Origin: Ruminococcus sp.
GTDB lineage: Bacteria; Bacillota; Clostridia; Oscillospirales; Acutalibacteraceae
NCBI GenBank assembly: GCA_004558485.1
Contig: SFCS01000011.1
Location: forward strand, 1 to 64,000
Direction of reading: 5' to 3'
Length of the DNA stretch: 64,000 nucleotides
Shown: one piece after another, positions 8,824 to 19,300 of the stretch
Numbering within the stretch: the stretch's first letter is position 1
How the letters are laid out: each line of letters opens with the position of its first letter
Translations under genes and position numbers: made by a program
Notes under the pieces: generated by a model
What the model was told of the DNA's origin: nothing
The model's input: the letters and a program-made list of their open reading frames with translations, nothing else
The model's database searches: none

Positions 8824-9729
8824 CTAAAATTCTCCGACAAAGCGCACCTCGGGGACAAGCGTCACGCCCGTCTTTTCACGCACCCGTTCGATGACCGCAT
8901 CCGAAAGACGGCGCACCTCCGCCGCCGTGGCATTGCCCTTGTTCACGACAAAGCCCGCGTGCTTTTCGCTGACCGCCGCTTCGCCGACGGAAAAGCCCTT
9001 GAGTCCGCACTGCTCGATGAGCGCGCCCGCGAAGTGCCCCGCAGGACGCTTGAAAAAGCTGCCCGCGCTCGGAAGCTGCAGCGGCTGCTTTTCCCGCCGC
9101 TTCGCCATCAGCTCCTGCATCGTCGCGGCGATCTGTTCCTTGTCGCCCACTTTGAGCCGCAGGTGCAGCGCGGTGACAACGCCGCCGCTCTCCATGAGCG
9201 CGCTGTGGCGGTAGGAAAGCGACAGGCTCTCCGCATCGACCGTGTGCAGCGTGCCGTCGGTCTCGAGGACCTCGGCTGCCGTCAGCACCTGCGCCGCTTC
9301 GCCGCCGTATGCGCCCGCGTTCATGAACACCGCGCCGCCCGCCGTTCCGGGGATGCCGAAAGCAAATTCCAGCCCCGTCAGCGCCAAGTCCTTTGCAAAG
9401 GTACAAAGTCTTGTGAGCGGCACACCCGCGCCGCAGGTGACCGTCTCGCCGTCTGCCGCCATCTCCGCCGTTTTCGGGTCAAAGCGCCAAACGACGCCCC
9501 GCACTCCGCCGTCGCCGACAAGCAGGTTCGAGCCGTTGCCGATCAGCAGCGTCGGCACGCCCGCCGCGCGGCACGCGCAAAGAAGCTTTGCCGCCGCCGC
9601 GCCGTCCGGCACGGTCACGAGCAGCTCCGCCGGTCCGCCGATCCGAAAGGTCGTCAAAGGGGCAAGCGGTGCATTTGCCGCCGCCTGCCACCCGTTTTCC
9701 CGCGCAAGCGCGGCAATGTCCGCAAGACG
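8824..9729 (-). CDS. murB: UDP-N-acetylenolpyruvoylglucosamine reductase
   Basis: MurB reduces the enolpyruvyl group to give UDP-N-acetylmuramate in peptidoglycan synthesis, using FAD and NADPH. Motifs are TTFRIGGPAELLV and GNGSNLLVGDGG (FAD binding), GIPGTAGGAVFMNAGAYGGE, and the catalytic Ser in PSAGSFFKRP, as in the type II (Gram-positive) enzyme. I place the start at the TTG at 9729 because AAAAGGAG lies 8 nt before it; a GTG at 9762 is also in frame but has no ribosome site. The ROK kinase gene stops about 30 nt upstream. Confidence 0.95.
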   Translation of the reverse strand, partial: RLADIAALARENGWQAAANAPLAPLTTFRIGGPAELLVTVPDGAAAAKLLCACRAAGVPTLLIGNGSNLLVGDGGVRGVVWRFDPKTAEMAADGETVTCGAGVPLTRLCTFAKDLALTGLEFAFGIPGTAGGAVFMNAGAYGGEAAQVLTAAEVLETDGTLHTVDAESLSLSYRHSALMESGGVVTALHLRLKVGDKEQIAATMQELMAKRREKQPLQLPSAGSFFKRPAGHFAGALIEQCGLKGFSVGEAAVSEKHAGFVVNKGNATAAEVRRLSDAVIERVREKTGVTLVPEVRFVGEF

Positions 9730-9758
9730 CAAGGCGTTCGCTCCTTTTTTCGTGAAAT

Positions 9759-10703
9759 TCACTCCACCAGTCCGGCGGCGCCGATGATGCCCGCGTCGTT
9801 GCCGAGCGCCGCGACGCAGAGCTTTGTTTTCTTTTCGCTGAATTTGCTGAACTGCTCCGCGTCGATATACTTTCTCAGCGGGGCAAGCAGGGTCTCGCCC
9901 TCCTTGCAGATGCCGCCGCCGACGCAGAGGATCTCCGGCTGGAAAATGTTGATCATGTTGATGAGACCGACGGCGATATAGTAGATATATCTGTCCACGA
10001 CCGCCTTGCCCGCGGCATCGCCCGCGCGCATCGCCTCAAACGAGGTTCTGCCGTCCACCTTGTCAAGGCTGCCCGCGATGTCCCACATCTTGCTGTCCCT
10101 GTGTTCCTCCATCGCGCGGCGGGTCTGACGGATGAGACCGGTCGCGGAGGCATATGCCTCCCAGCAGCCGCGTCTGCCGCAGGAGCACAGCTCACCGTCC
10201 ACCTCGATGACCGTGTGTCCGAGCTCCGTTCCCGCAAAGTTCGAGCCGGCAAACACCTTGCCGTCGATGATCACGCCGCCGCCGACGCCCGTGCCGAGCG
10301 TGATGCACACGCAGCTGTTGACATCCTTCGCCGCGCCCGCGATAAATTCGCCGAGCGCCGCTGCGTTGGCGTCGTTTTCGATATACACCTTTTTGCCGAG
10401 CATTTCGGACAACATGGCGCAGAGCGGCAGATTTTCAAAGCCGAGGTTCGCGGCGCGCTCCACAACGCCGGTGTCCTTGTTGCAGACACCGGGGCTGCCG
10501 ACGCCGACACCCTGCACCTCGTCCATCGAGATGCCCGCCTTTTTCACCGCTTCGCGCGTCATGCGCGCCATATCTGCGACAATCTCCTCCGACGGACGGG
10601 GACAGGCGGTCTTACACTTGGCAAAAGCCACGATCTCATGACGGTCGTTCACGACGCCCGCCACGATGTTGGTGCCGCCGAGATCAATGCCTACTCTGTA
10701 CAT
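9759..10703 (-). CDS. ROK-family glucokinase
   Basis: Predicted to phosphorylate glucose with ATP. The start at 10703 (MYRVGIDLGGTNIVAG) is set by GGGAGG 9 nt upstream, giving 314 residues. It has the N-terminal phosphate loop DLGGTNI, the LENDANAAALGE-like substrate site (here IENDANAAALGE), GTGVGGGVIIDG, and the ROK zinc site with ELGHTVIE and CSCGRRGCWEAYAS. It lies directly after hprK and before murB, so carbon sensing and sugar phosphorylation are transcribed together. Related ROK kinases for other hexoses cannot be excluded. Confidence 0.9.
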   Translation of the reverse strand: MYRVGIDLGGTNIVAGVVNDRHEIVAFAKCKTACPRPSEEIVADMARMTREAVKKAGISMDEVQGVGVGSPGVCNKDTGVVERAANLGFENLPLCAMLSEMLGKKVYIENDANAAALGEFIAGAAKDVNSCVCITLGTGVGGGVIIDGKVFAGSNFAGTELGHTVIEVDGELCSCGRRGCWEAYASATGLIRQTRRAMEEHRDSKMWDIAGSLDKVDGRTSFEAMRAGDAAGKAVVDRYIYYIAVGLINMINIFQPEILCVGGGICKEGETLLAPLRKYIDAEQFSKFSEKKTKLCVAALGNDAGIIGAAGLVE

Positions 10704-10729
10704 AGATATATGCCTCCCAGAAAAATTTA

Positions 10730-11701
10730 TCAATATTTATACCATTCCTCCTGCGTCTTGGGGGACGCGGGCGGAAGGTCATCTGCCATGCCGAGGTTGC
10801 GCATCAGCTCATATGCCGCATTATAGCCCATCTTCTTCTGCCGGTTGTTCACGGCGGCGACCTCGATGATGATGGCGAGGTTTCTGCCCGGATGTACCGG
10901 AATGGTGAGCAGCGGCAGCTTGATGCCGAGAATGTCCGTATATTCGTTGTCGAGACCCATGCGGTCATACACCTTGTCCTGGTTCCACGGCTCAAGGCGG
11001 ATGACCATGTCGATCTTTTCCGTGATCTTTACAGCGCCCATACCGAAGATCTGACGGGCGTTGACGATGCCGACGCCGCGCAGCTCGATGAAGTGGCGGA
11101 TGTTCTCCGGCGCACTGCCGACAAGCGTCTTCGCCGACACGCGGCGAATTTCCACCGCATCGTCCGCAATGAGCCGATGGCCGCGCTTGACAAGCTCGAT
11201 GGCGGTCTCGCTCTTGCCGACGCCGCTGTCGCCGACAAGCAGCACGCCCTCGCCGTAGACCTCGACGAAAACGCCGTGGTTGGTGATGCGGGAGGCAAGC
11301 TGCACATTGAGGTAGCCGATGAGCGCCGCCATAAATCCCGAGGTCGTGTCGCTGCTGCGCAAAAGCGGCACGCCGTCCCGCTCACAAAAGCCGTGCAGCT
11401 CCGCGGGCGGCTCCATGGCGCGGGAAATGACGATCGCCGCGGGACGGTGCGCGGTCAGCTCCGAGAGCCGCTCGGCGCGCGTTGCGGGGGAGAGATCCTC
11501 CAAAAAGCCAAGCTCGCTCTTGCCGAGCACCTGTATGCGCTCGCTGTCAAAATATTCAAAGAAACCGGCAAGCGCCAGCCCCGGACGGTTGGTATCGCTG
11601 CTCACAACGGCGCGCAGTCCCTTTTCGTCCGGCATATACAGCACTTCCAGCGACAGCTCGTCGATGATCTTGGACAGCTCCACAGAATATTGTTTTGCCA
11701 T
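10730..11701 (-). CDS. hprK: HPr kinase/phosphorylase
   Basis: HprK phosphorylates Ser46 of HPr in response to fructose bisphosphate and reverses this with phosphate, controlling catabolite repression. The 323-residue protein has the Walker A at 157-164 (GDSGVGKS), the HprK signature ELRGVGIVNARQIFG, and the C-terminal family block HPGRNLAIIIEVAA. AAAGGAG precedes the ATG. It is the first gene of the long minus-strand cluster. The gene for HPr itself, often nearby, is not in the window. Confidence 0.96.
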   Translation of the reverse strand: MAKQYSVELSKIIDELSLEVLYMPDEKGLRAVVSSDTNRPGLALAGFFEYFDSERIQVLGKSELGFLEDLSPATRAERLSELTAHRPAAIVISRAMEPPAELHGFCERDGVPLLRSSDTTSGFMAALIGYLNVQLASRITNHGVFVEVYGEGVLLVGDSGVGKSETAIELVKRGHRLIADDAVEIRRVSAKTLVGSAPENIRHFIELRGVGIVNARQIFGMGAVKITEKIDMVIRLEPWNQDKVYDRMGLDNEYTDILGIKLPLLTIPVHPGRNLAIIIEVAAVNNRQKKMGYNAAYELMRNLGMADDLPPASPKTQEEWYKY

Positions 11702-11732
11702 ACGCCGCTCCTTTGTATCCGTATTCAGTTGT

Positions 11733-11761
11733 ATTTTACCGCATTTATCCGCGTTTTGGAA
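11733..11761 (-). promoter_or_regulatory. possible promoter of the hprK cluster
   Basis: On the minus strand TAAAAT (11733-11738) lies 17 nt from TTCCAA (11756-11761). The -35 match is weak, so this is tentative, but the gap is the only intergenic space before hprK and it faces the divergent MATE promoter. Confidence 0.4.
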
Positions 11762-11810
11762 CCCCTTTTTTGGGTTTTTTTACGAAAATTTTTCGACTTC
11801 CCCGTTTCTC

Positions 11811-11838
11811 TTGACTTCCCCCGCAGATGTGTTAGTAT
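11811..11838 (+). promoter_or_regulatory. promoter of the MATE gene
   Basis: TTGACT (11811-11816) and TAGTAT (11833-11838) are 16 nt apart, about 50 nt before the start codon. Confidence 0.6.
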
Positions 11839-11885
11839 ATATAGGCTGATATTTAATAACAGTAAGAAAATAGGAGGGTGTGCGT

Positions 11886-13280
11886 ATGACAAACAGGCGT
11901 CCGCGCGAGCCGATCGACATGGTGAACGGGCGCGTGCTGCCGCAGCTTTTGCGGTTTGCCGTGCCGATGATGCTGACCGGCGTTTTGCAGCTGTTGTATC
12001 ACGCGGCGGATCTTATCGTGGTCGGCAAATTCACCGGCGACGCCGCAGCCGCCTCGCTTGCCGCCGTCGGTGCGACCGGCTCGCTCGTCACCCTCATTCT
12101 CAATATCTTCATCGGTCTTTCCACCGGCGCGAATGTCGTGATCGCCCGTGCCATCGGCGCCGGCGACGACAGGCAGGCGGGCACGGCGACCCACACGGCG
12201 ATCACCGTTTCCGTCATCTGCGGTCTCGCGGTCGGCGCCGTCAGCGCCGTTTGTGCGCACCTTTTTGTGCAGTGGATGAGCACGCCATCCGATGCGGTCG
12301 ACGGCGCGACGCTGTATTTCCGCATCGTCGCCCTCGGCTTTCCCGCAAGCCTTGTCTATAACTTCGGCGCGGCGGTGCTGCGCTCGGTCGGCGACACCAA
12401 GCGGCCGCTGTACTTCCTTATTGTGTCCGGCATGGTGAATGTGGTGCTCAACCTGTTTCTCGTCATCGGTTTTCACCTCGGCGTGGTGGGGGTCGCCGTC
12501 GCGACCACCGTGTCGCAGTATCTCTCCGCCTTTTTGGTGATTATGGCGCTGCGCGCCATGCACAACCCCTGCCGCCTGCGTCTGCACGATCTCGGCATCA
12601 ACAAAACCGATCTTTCCGAGATCATCGGGATCGGCGTCCCCGCCAGCATCCAGAGCGCCTGCTTCAACATTGCCAATGTGATGATCCAGTCGTCCATCAA
12701 CTCGTTCGGCACGATCGCGGTGGCGGGCAACACTGCCGCCTCCAACCTCGAAGGCTTTGTCTATGCGCCGATGGAAGCGGTGGCGCAGTCGGTTCTGACC
12801 TTTGTCGGTCAGAATATGGGTGCCAAAACCCATGACCGCATTCCGAAAATCCTCAGAAGCGGCATCCTGCTGGTGGTGCTGATCGCGGGTGTAATGGGCA
12901 TGGCCTGCTGTGTGTTCGGCAGCCCGCTTTTGTCCATCTACACCGATGACGCCGATGCGATCGCCTACGGCGTCGAGCGCCTTTGGTACATCTGCGCGCC
13001 GTATTTCCTGTGCGGCACGATGAACTGCTTTTCCAACACCCTGCGCGCCATGGGACACTCCACCCTGCCGATGTTCACCTGCGTCGGCGGCGTGTGCGGT
13101 CTGCGCATTCTGATCATCCTCACGGTGTTCCGTTGGTATCGCCATCTGAGCATCCTGTACGCCAGCTTCCCCATCTCGTGGGTGCTCGTCATTGCGATCC
13201 TGTGGGTCGCCTACCGCATCCTCTACCGCCGCCTGCTCGATAGGAGCAAGGCCGAGACGGCGACCCCTGCGGTTTCCTGA
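11886..13280 (+). CDS. MATE-family multidrug/cation antiporter
   Basis: Predicted membrane exporter that uses a Na+ or H+ gradient to expel organic cations or other compounds. The protein has 464 residues and about twelve hydrophobic segments in two related halves. The first half begins with the family pattern LLRFAVPMMLTGVLQLLYHAADLIVVGKF-like (positions 18-46), and the second with GVPASIQSACFNIANVMIQSSINSFG. AGGAGGG lies 7 nt before the ATG; the GTG at 11880 is too close to it. The gene is monocistronic, bounded by its own promoter and a terminator. The substrate is unknown. Confidence 0.92.
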   Translation: MTNRRPREPIDMVNGRVLPQLLRFAVPMMLTGVLQLLYHAADLIVVGKFTGDAAAASLAAVGATGSLVTLILNIFIGLSTGANVVIARAIGAGDDRQAGTATHTAITVSVICGLAVGAVSAVCAHLFVQWMSTPSDAVDGATLYFRIVALGFPASLVYNFGAAVLRSVGDTKRPLYFLIVSGMVNVVLNLFLVIGFHLGVVGVAVATTVSQYLSAFLVIMALRAMHNPCRLRLHDLGINKTDLSEIIGIGVPASIQSACFNIANVMIQSSINSFGTIAVAGNTAASNLEGFVYAPMEAVAQSVLTFVGQNMGAKTHDRIPKILRSGILLVVLIAGVMGMACCVFGSPLLSIYTDDADAIAYGVERLWYICAPYFLCGTMNCFSNTLRAMGHSTLPMFTCVGGVCGLRILIILTVFRWYRHLSILYASFPISWVLVIAILWVAYRILYRRLLDRSKAETATPAVS

Positions 13281-13289
13281 GAATAGATG

Positions 13290-13337
13290 ACAAAACAACT
13301 CCGCCCCGTCTGCACACGCAGACGGGGCGGGGCTTTC
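13290..13337. terminator. bidirectional terminator between MATE and DUF1643 genes
   Basis: A perfect 13-bp inverted repeat (13301-13313 and 13318-13330) with loop ACAC separates two convergent genes. The flanking T tracts are modest on both sides. Confidence 0.75.
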
Positions 13338-13961
13338 TTATGACAAGCTTGCAAGATAGCCTTCCACATCTTTGAAGAGGTCGAGCGGGGTGTCCTTTCT
13401 GAGATACAGCGGATGGTGCGGATGCCCCTTTGCCTTGGAGCGCGCACCGGCGGTGTACCACACCGCGCCGTACCGCTCGCCGCACAGCAGCATGTCCCGC
13501 ACGCAGTCGGGCAGATAGCGCCGCTTTTCGATCACCGTGCCCCACGCCGCCCACACGGCGGGATGCGCACCCGCATGGGACAGCACCCAGTCGAAGGCGC
13601 GCATGTTTTCGCTGTGCAGGCGCTCGTCGCGCTCTTTGTCCATGTCATCGGGCGAGGTCGCGCGCTGGGCATAGACATTGAACATGACAAAGCTGTCAAA
13701 CCCGTTGTGATGTGCGATGCGCTCGACGCTTTTGAGCGTGTTGTCCAGGTCGTCGGGCGCAGCGGTGGAGGGATTGACGCCGACGGTGATGAGCGGCTTT
13801 TTCCCCTTTGTCCCGAGGATATACCGATATTCCTCATAGGTGTGCGGAACATACAGCCACTTTTCATGATCATACGGCACCGCCGCCGTCTCGGCGGCGG
13901 CAAGCGCGACAGAGAACGGCAGGATGTCCTGCGCCGCTATCGGGGTCTTCGGAATGTGCAT
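13338..13961 (-). CDS. DUF1643 domain protein
   Basis: A 207-residue soluble protein of the DUF1643 family. Characteristic segments are VGVNPSTAA (about 61-69), DDLDNTLKSVERIAHHNGFDSF (near 71-92, NPST and the T-S-R/NGF pattern), FNVYAQRAT and AAWG. No biochemical role is established for this family that I can name. GGAGCG lies before the ATG. The gene stands alone, convergent with the MATE gene and divergent from the GH31 gene, with its own promoter. Confidence 0.85.
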   Translation of the reverse strand: MHIPKTPIAAQDILPFSVALAAAETAAVPYDHEKWLYVPHTYEEYRYILGTKGKKPLITVGVNPSTAAPDDLDNTLKSVERIAHHNGFDSFVMFNVYAQRATSPDDMDKERDERLHSENMRAFDWVLSHAGAHPAVWAAWGTVIEKRRYLPDCVRDMLLCGERYGAVWYTAGARSKAKGHPHHPLYLRKDTPLDLFKDVEGYLASLS

Positions 13962-13982
13962 CGTGATCGCTCCTTTTGCCCT

Positions 13983-14011
13983 ATCCTATCAGTTTTCGCC
14001 CCGCTTGTCAA
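13983..14011 (-). promoter_or_regulatory. sigma-A promoter of the DUF1643 gene
   Basis: On the minus strand TTGACA (14006-14011) and TAGGAT (13983-13988) are 17 nt apart, about 20 nt before the start codon. Confidence 0.7.
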
Positions 14012-14025
14012 TTTTCGCCGTTTTC

Positions 14026-14054
14026 TTGACTTTACAGGCAAAAAATGGTAGCAT
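14026..14054 (+). promoter_or_regulatory. promoter of the GH31 gene
   Basis: TTGACT (14026-14031) and TAGCAT (14049-14054) are 17 nt apart. It is back to back with the DUF1643 promoter. Confidence 0.55.
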
Positions 14055-14085
14055 ACTTTTCAGAAATGAGAGGGAGGCTGACACC

Positions 14086-16356
14086 ATGTTTCACTATGGA
14101 AGGCTGACGGATTTTTCCGTTTCGGGCAATACGGTTTCGCTGCACTTTGCGCACTTTGACGGCGAGGTCACAGTGCTGACGCCGGAAATTTTCAACATTT
14201 TCGCGGCGCATCACACGAAAGAGCATTTTTCCAAAGCCATCGAGGGCGACAAGGCGACCGCCTGCCCCTTCACGGCAGAGCGCCTTGCAAACGGCGGGGT
14301 GTCGGTCAGGACCGACCGCCTGGAGGCGCGCATCTATGACGATTTCAAGGTCGATTTCTACCGCGCCGACGGGACGCTCCTTTGCGCCGACTGCCGCGAC
14401 GAGAAAAAGGACGGCGGCAAAAAGCTGACGGAAGAGGAGATCGTCCAGCTTCAGTCCGAGGGACATCAGATCGTCGACGGCGAGGATCTCGGCGACGGCG
14501 GCATCGAGGTGATGAAGCAGCTTGACGGCGACGAAGCGTTCTATGGGCTCGGCGACAAGACGGGCTTTCTCAACAAGCGCAGCTATGAATATGATATGTG
14601 GAACACCGACAACCCCCGCACGCACACGGAAGCCTGGCGCGCGCTGTACAAAACGATTCCCTTCTTCATCACGCTGAAAAAGGACGCGGTGTTCGGCATC
14701 TTCTTTGACAACACCTTCAAATCCACCTTCAACATGGCGAAGGAAAACGGCGACCGCTATGGCTTCACTGCCAAGGACGGCAACCTTGACTACTATTTCC
14801 TCGGCGGCGACAGCATGCCTGCCGTTGTGAAGAACTATACCTATCTCACCGGCACCACGCCGCTGCCGCAGCTGTGGACGCTCGGGTATCAGCAGTCGCG
14901 CTACGGCTATGATCCCGACAGCGACTTTTTGGAGGTCGCGGAAAAGCTGCGCAAAAACCGCATTCCCTGCGATGTGCTGCACTTCGACATCCACTACATG
15001 GAGGGCTATCGCGTTTTCACCTGGAGCAAAACGGCGCACCCCGACCCCAAAAAGCTGCTCGACACCCTTTCCGCCGACGGATTCAAGGCGGTCACCATCG
15101 TCGATCCCGGCGTCAAGATGGAACGCGGCTACAAGGTCTATGACGAGGGCTTTGCAAACGACTTCTTTGCCAAGGATCACGAAAGCGGCAATGTCTATAT
15201 CAACCGCGTGTGGCCCGGCAAGACCGCCTATCCCGATTTCGGCAAGCCGGCAGTGCGCAAATGGTGGGGCGAAAACCACAAGGCGCTCACCGATGTCGGC
15301 GTCGCAGGCATCTGGAACGACATGAACGAACCGGCGAGCTTTGACGGCGAGCTGCCGCAGGATGTGGAATTTACGGACGAAAACCGCCCCGTCTCCCACG
15401 CCGAGGCGCACAATTTCTATGGCCACAACATGTCCAAGGCGACCTATGAGGGGCTGAAAGCGCTCACCGGTAAACGCCCGTTTGTCATCACCCGCGCCTG
15501 CTATGCGGGCACGCAGAAATACAGCACCGTCTGGACGGGCGATAACCAGAGCCTGTGGGCGCACCTGCAAATGGCGATCCCGCAGCTGTGCAATCTCGGT
15601 CTTTCCGGCATCGCCTTCGCGGGCACGGATGTCGGCGGCTTCGGCTGCAACACAACACCCGAGCTGCTCACCCGCTGGACACAGGTCGGCGCTTTCTCCC
15701 CGCTTTTCCGCAACCATTCGAGCCTCGGCACGCTGCGGCAGGAGCCGTATGTGTTCGGCGATCCGTATATGTCGATCTGCCGCGAATACATCGCGCTGCG
15801 CTATTCTCTGCTGCCGTATTTCTACGATTGCTTCAAGACCTGCGAGGAGACCGGTCTGCCGGTCATGCGTCCGCTGGTGCTGCAATATGAGAACGACGAA
15901 AATGTGCGCGACATGAACGACCAGTTCATGATCGGCGACGACATCCTCGTGTCCCCCGTGGTGACACAGGGCGCGACGAAAAAACTCGTCTATCTCCCTG
16001 CGGGCGACTGGTTCGACTTCCACACCGGCGAAAAGCTCGCGGGCGGGCGCTATATCGTCAGGGACGCGCCCCTTTCCGTCTGCCCGATCTTCGTGCGGGA
16101 CGGCGCGATCCTGCCGCGCTTTGCGCCGCAGCAGTTCGTCGGCGAGATCGACAACGACAAAACGCTGTATCTCACCGTCTACGGCGACAACGGCAGCTAT
16201 GTGCACTATCAGGATAACGGCGCCGACTTTGCCTACCGCGACGGCGCGTATAACACCTATGAGATCGTCAACAAAGACGGCAAGGTCGAAACGACCCTGC
16301 TGCACGCCGGCTATGACAAGGTGTATGAAACCATCGAGATCGAAACCGTCCGCTGA
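14086..16356 (+). CDS. Glycoside hydrolase family 31 alpha-glucosidase-like enzyme
   Basis: Predicted exo-acting alpha-glucosidase (or alpha-xylosidase) of 756 residues. GGGAGG lies 8 nt before the ATG at 14086. The N-terminal beta-sandwich is followed by the catalytic barrel: LGYQQSRYGY, then the nucleophile motif GIWNDMNEP (D412) and the likely acid/base in WTGDNQS (D486). The C-terminus has beta domains (LPAGDWFDFHTGEKLAGG). No signal peptide is seen, so it is probably cytoplasmic. It stands alone between two terminators. Preference between glucosides and xylosides cannot be decided here. Confidence 0.94.
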   Translation: MFHYGRLTDFSVSGNTVSLHFAHFDGEVTVLTPEIFNIFAAHHTKEHFSKAIEGDKATACPFTAERLANGGVSVRTDRLEARIYDDFKVDFYRADGTLLCADCRDEKKDGGKKLTEEEIVQLQSEGHQIVDGEDLGDGGIEVMKQLDGDEAFYGLGDKTGFLNKRSYEYDMWNTDNPRTHTEAWRALYKTIPFFITLKKDAVFGIFFDNTFKSTFNMAKENGDRYGFTAKDGNLDYYFLGGDSMPAVVKNYTYLTGTTPLPQLWTLGYQQSRYGYDPDSDFLEVAEKLRKNRIPCDVLHFDIHYMEGYRVFTWSKTAHPDPKKLLDTLSADGFKAVTIVDPGVKMERGYKVYDEGFANDFFAKDHESGNVYINRVWPGKTAYPDFGKPAVRKWWGENHKALTDVGVAGIWNDMNEPASFDGELPQDVEFTDENRPVSHAEAHNFYGHNMSKATYEGLKALTGKRPFVITRACYAGTQKYSTVWTGDNQSLWAHLQMAIPQLCNLGLSGIAFAGTDVGGFGCNTTPELLTRWTQVGAFSPLFRNHSSLGTLRQEPYVFGDPYMSICREYIALRYSLLPYFYDCFKTCEETGLPVMRPLVLQYENDENVRDMNDQFMIGDDILVSPVVTQGATKKLVYLPAGDWFDFHTGEKLAGGRYIVRDAPLSVCPIFVRDGAILPRFAPQQFVGEIDNDKTLYLTVYGDNGSYVHYQDNGADFAYRDGAYNTYEIVNKDGKVETTLLHAGYDKVYETIEIETVR

Positions 16357-16361
16357 ACGGC

Positions 16362-16397
16362 AAAAGGCGGAGACACGCATGTGTCTCCGCCTTTTTT
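16362..16397. terminator. bidirectional terminator after GH31
   Basis: GGCGGAGACAC and GTGTCTCCGCC pair over a 4-nt loop, with A tract before and T tract after. It serves the GH31 gene on the plus strand and the convergent GH106-like gene on the minus strand. Confidence 0.9.
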
Positions 16398-19300
16398 CAT
16401 TCTTCCGTATATTTTGTCAGCGTCGGGCTTTTCAGGATGCCGAAACGCTTTAGCTGATATTCATAGCTCCAGTTGTCGCCCTCGGTGCGGTAGGACGAGG
16501 GGCCGAACCAGTGGTGCGAGGTGTTCACGAGGTGCACCTGCCCAAAGCTGTTCATGCGGTTGCCGAACAGCGTCAGCGTCAGCGTGTGCGCACCCTTTTT
16601 GAGCGGCAGCGTGCAGGTATAGGGCGGCAGGGCGATGCTGCCGACCCGCTTTTCGTCGACGGACACGCCGATGAGCGCGCCGCGATAAAGCGATGCGTGC
16701 ACCGCAAGGCGGGCGTCCTTCTCCATCGTGACGGGGATGTGATAGTCGATGTTTGCGCCGTAGAACGGCAGTCCCTGTGTCGTCACATCGGCAAACGCCA
16801 GCTTTTCGGGCAGCGGCGTCACAGTCTTTTGCGTGCCCGCGACCCGCACGCCGAACGCCCCCAGCACATAGCACCATTCCACATTGGTGCGCTTGCCGTA
16901 GGGGAGCTGCAGCACGATGCGGTTTTCTCCCTTTTCGATCGGCGGCAGCGCGACCGTCTTGATGGCATGATCGGTGAAAAAGCCGGTGACGACGGACGGC
17001 ACCCTTTTGCCGTTCATCTCGATCTGCACCGTTTCGGCGTCCTCCAGCGCCAGCTGCGCCCCCTCGTAGGCTATCTCGCTGTCAAAGGTGAAGTATAGCT
17101 GCAGCGTGTGCTCCGGCGGCTCCTCCGGCAGGGTATACGGCTGCGCCAGCGCGCCGTCACGGCGGGGATAGCCAAGCTCCCGACGCAGGCGGGCATCCAG
17201 CCGCAGCAATTCCTCCTCCGGCTGCCGCGCACCGTCGTCCAGCGCATATGCCGCCATGTCGAGCAGCAGCACATTCGGCTCGCCGAGCGTGAACGGCACG
17301 GCGGGCAGGCGTTCGGTCTTTTCGAGAACCTGCACGCTCTTTTTCGTCTCCTGCAGGCTGTCGACGGTCGGCGGCAGCAGCTTTAAGAGCGTGCTTTCAT
17401 ATGCCCCGACGACGCGCGTGATGAGCGTGTCGCCGTTTTCGATCACAAAGGGCAGCGGCGTGATGTCCCCGCTCACGGTGTCATACAGATACGGTGTGAA
17501 CGCGCCCTTAATGCGGATGTGCAGCGTATCGAGGGGCAGCACATCGTTCTGCGGATACCGCTCGCCCGCGCCGGGGAGATCCTTGCGTGCGATGAAGAGC
17601 CAGCGTCCGTCGGTGTCCTCGCGGTAGTTGTAGAGATGCGTCTCCACCGTGCGCCCGCCGTCATCGGTGATACGCACGGTACGCACGGGCTCGAGCGCCG
17701 TCGTCAGCGCCGCCTTGTCAAACGGGATGGCGGTCGATGCCGCGAAAAGCGGTTTGCAGGCGTCGGACGGCAGCGCGTCGACAAGCTGCGGACAAGCGCC
17801 CATGAAAATGACGCTGCCGCCGTTTTCCCTGAATCTTTCGAGGAACGCAACCGTTGTGCCGCGCAGCGTGAGCACGGAGGGAACGACAACGGCGTCATAG
17901 TGCATCCGCCCGACGCGCCCTGCGTCCTTTTCGTCGGTAAGCGACGGCAGCTGCGACTCGCAGATGAAATCAAAATCGAGCTGCTGCGACAAAAGCCAGT
18001 CCGTCACGGTGGCGAAATTTTCCTCCAGCGTCTGCCGCAGAACGCCGCACTGCGCAGTCGGACCGGTGGTGATCCAAAAGCTTTCGACCGGATGGATGAC
18101 GCCGATGCGCACAAGCGGTCTGCCGCGGGTGAGCGCGGTGTTGAGCCGTGCAAAATGATTTTCGATGAGCGGATATTCCGTATACCACGGCGACTGATAG
18201 TGGATGGACGCGGGATAGTCGCGCTTTGCCTCGCCCGCCATCGACACCCACGACAGATGCGGCACGCGCACGGTCACGCCGAGCGCCGCCTGCCAGTCGC
18301 CCTGATATTTGTGCCCGCGGAAATCAAAGTCCCAGTTGGTGACGCCATACAGCTCGGACATCATCGCCTCTTTGCCGTATTGATGCACCGCCGACTGCGT
18401 CTGCTTGGCGGTGGTGAATTCGCGGTTGTTACACAGCATGTCGATGCCGGGGATGGTGAATTTGCCATAGGAGCGCATCACCTCGCCGCAGGACATGGTC
18501 TGCCCCGCAAGGTTGCGCTCGTTTAAGAGATGTCCCGTGGAGGAAATGCCGTTTTTCTCGCACCAGGCAGCGATCTGCCCGCAATAGTTCTCCGAGAAAA
18601 GCGCCGCGCGCAGGTCGAAAAAGCGGTATTTCGTCAACCGATCGCTGCTGTCGCGCTTCAGCCAGAAAAGCTCCGGCAGGCGGTCGAGCAGCGACTCCCC
18701 GTATGCCTTTTCATACGCTTCCTCAAAATACCGCGACCAGCCGCTGAAAATGTCCCCCCCAAAGTGCGGATCGGGGATGGCGTGCCGCTCGCTCTCCTGC
18801 ACATTCGGTTCGTCCGAGAAGATGGCGGGAACGGTCGTGTCGAACAGATCCCCCGCCGTCTCCTTATACCGCTCATGCGTCACGCGGATGAAGGTCGCGA
18901 CCGCCTCCTTGTCCATGGTGTCGAGATAGGTCGCGTTGTTGAACCACGACGATGGCGCGTCGTTCACGACAAAGGCATACCACTTCGTCCCCTTTGCCGC
19001 CGCGCAGCGGTCGATGCGCACGCTCTCCGTCAGATAGCCGTCCGCGGAGACGGTCACATCATAGGCGGCGAGAAAATACGGCTCGCCCCTTGCGAGCGCC
19101 TCCTCTTTTTCGAGCGCGGACGCTTTGTCCTCGCGGGACAGGCACAGGCTGCGCCGCCGAAAGCGGGGCTCGGCGGTCACCTTGCCGCCCGCCGAGCCGG
19201 ACGCCCAGCGATCCTCGTCATACAGCCACGCGAGCATGTCCTCCTTTGTCGCCCTGTCGCAGCAGGCGCGGATGAGCGCCATGAATTCATCGCTGAGATA

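Noticed and set aside
11853..13298. Minus-strand open frame opposite the MATE gene
   Set aside because: Antisense shadow of a membrane protein gene, His/Arg/Asp-rich, no motif.
14032..16380. Long minus-strand open frame opposite the GH31 gene
   Set aside because: Shadow of the GH31 codon pattern; rich in Val/Ala/Asp with no family signature and no ribosome site.
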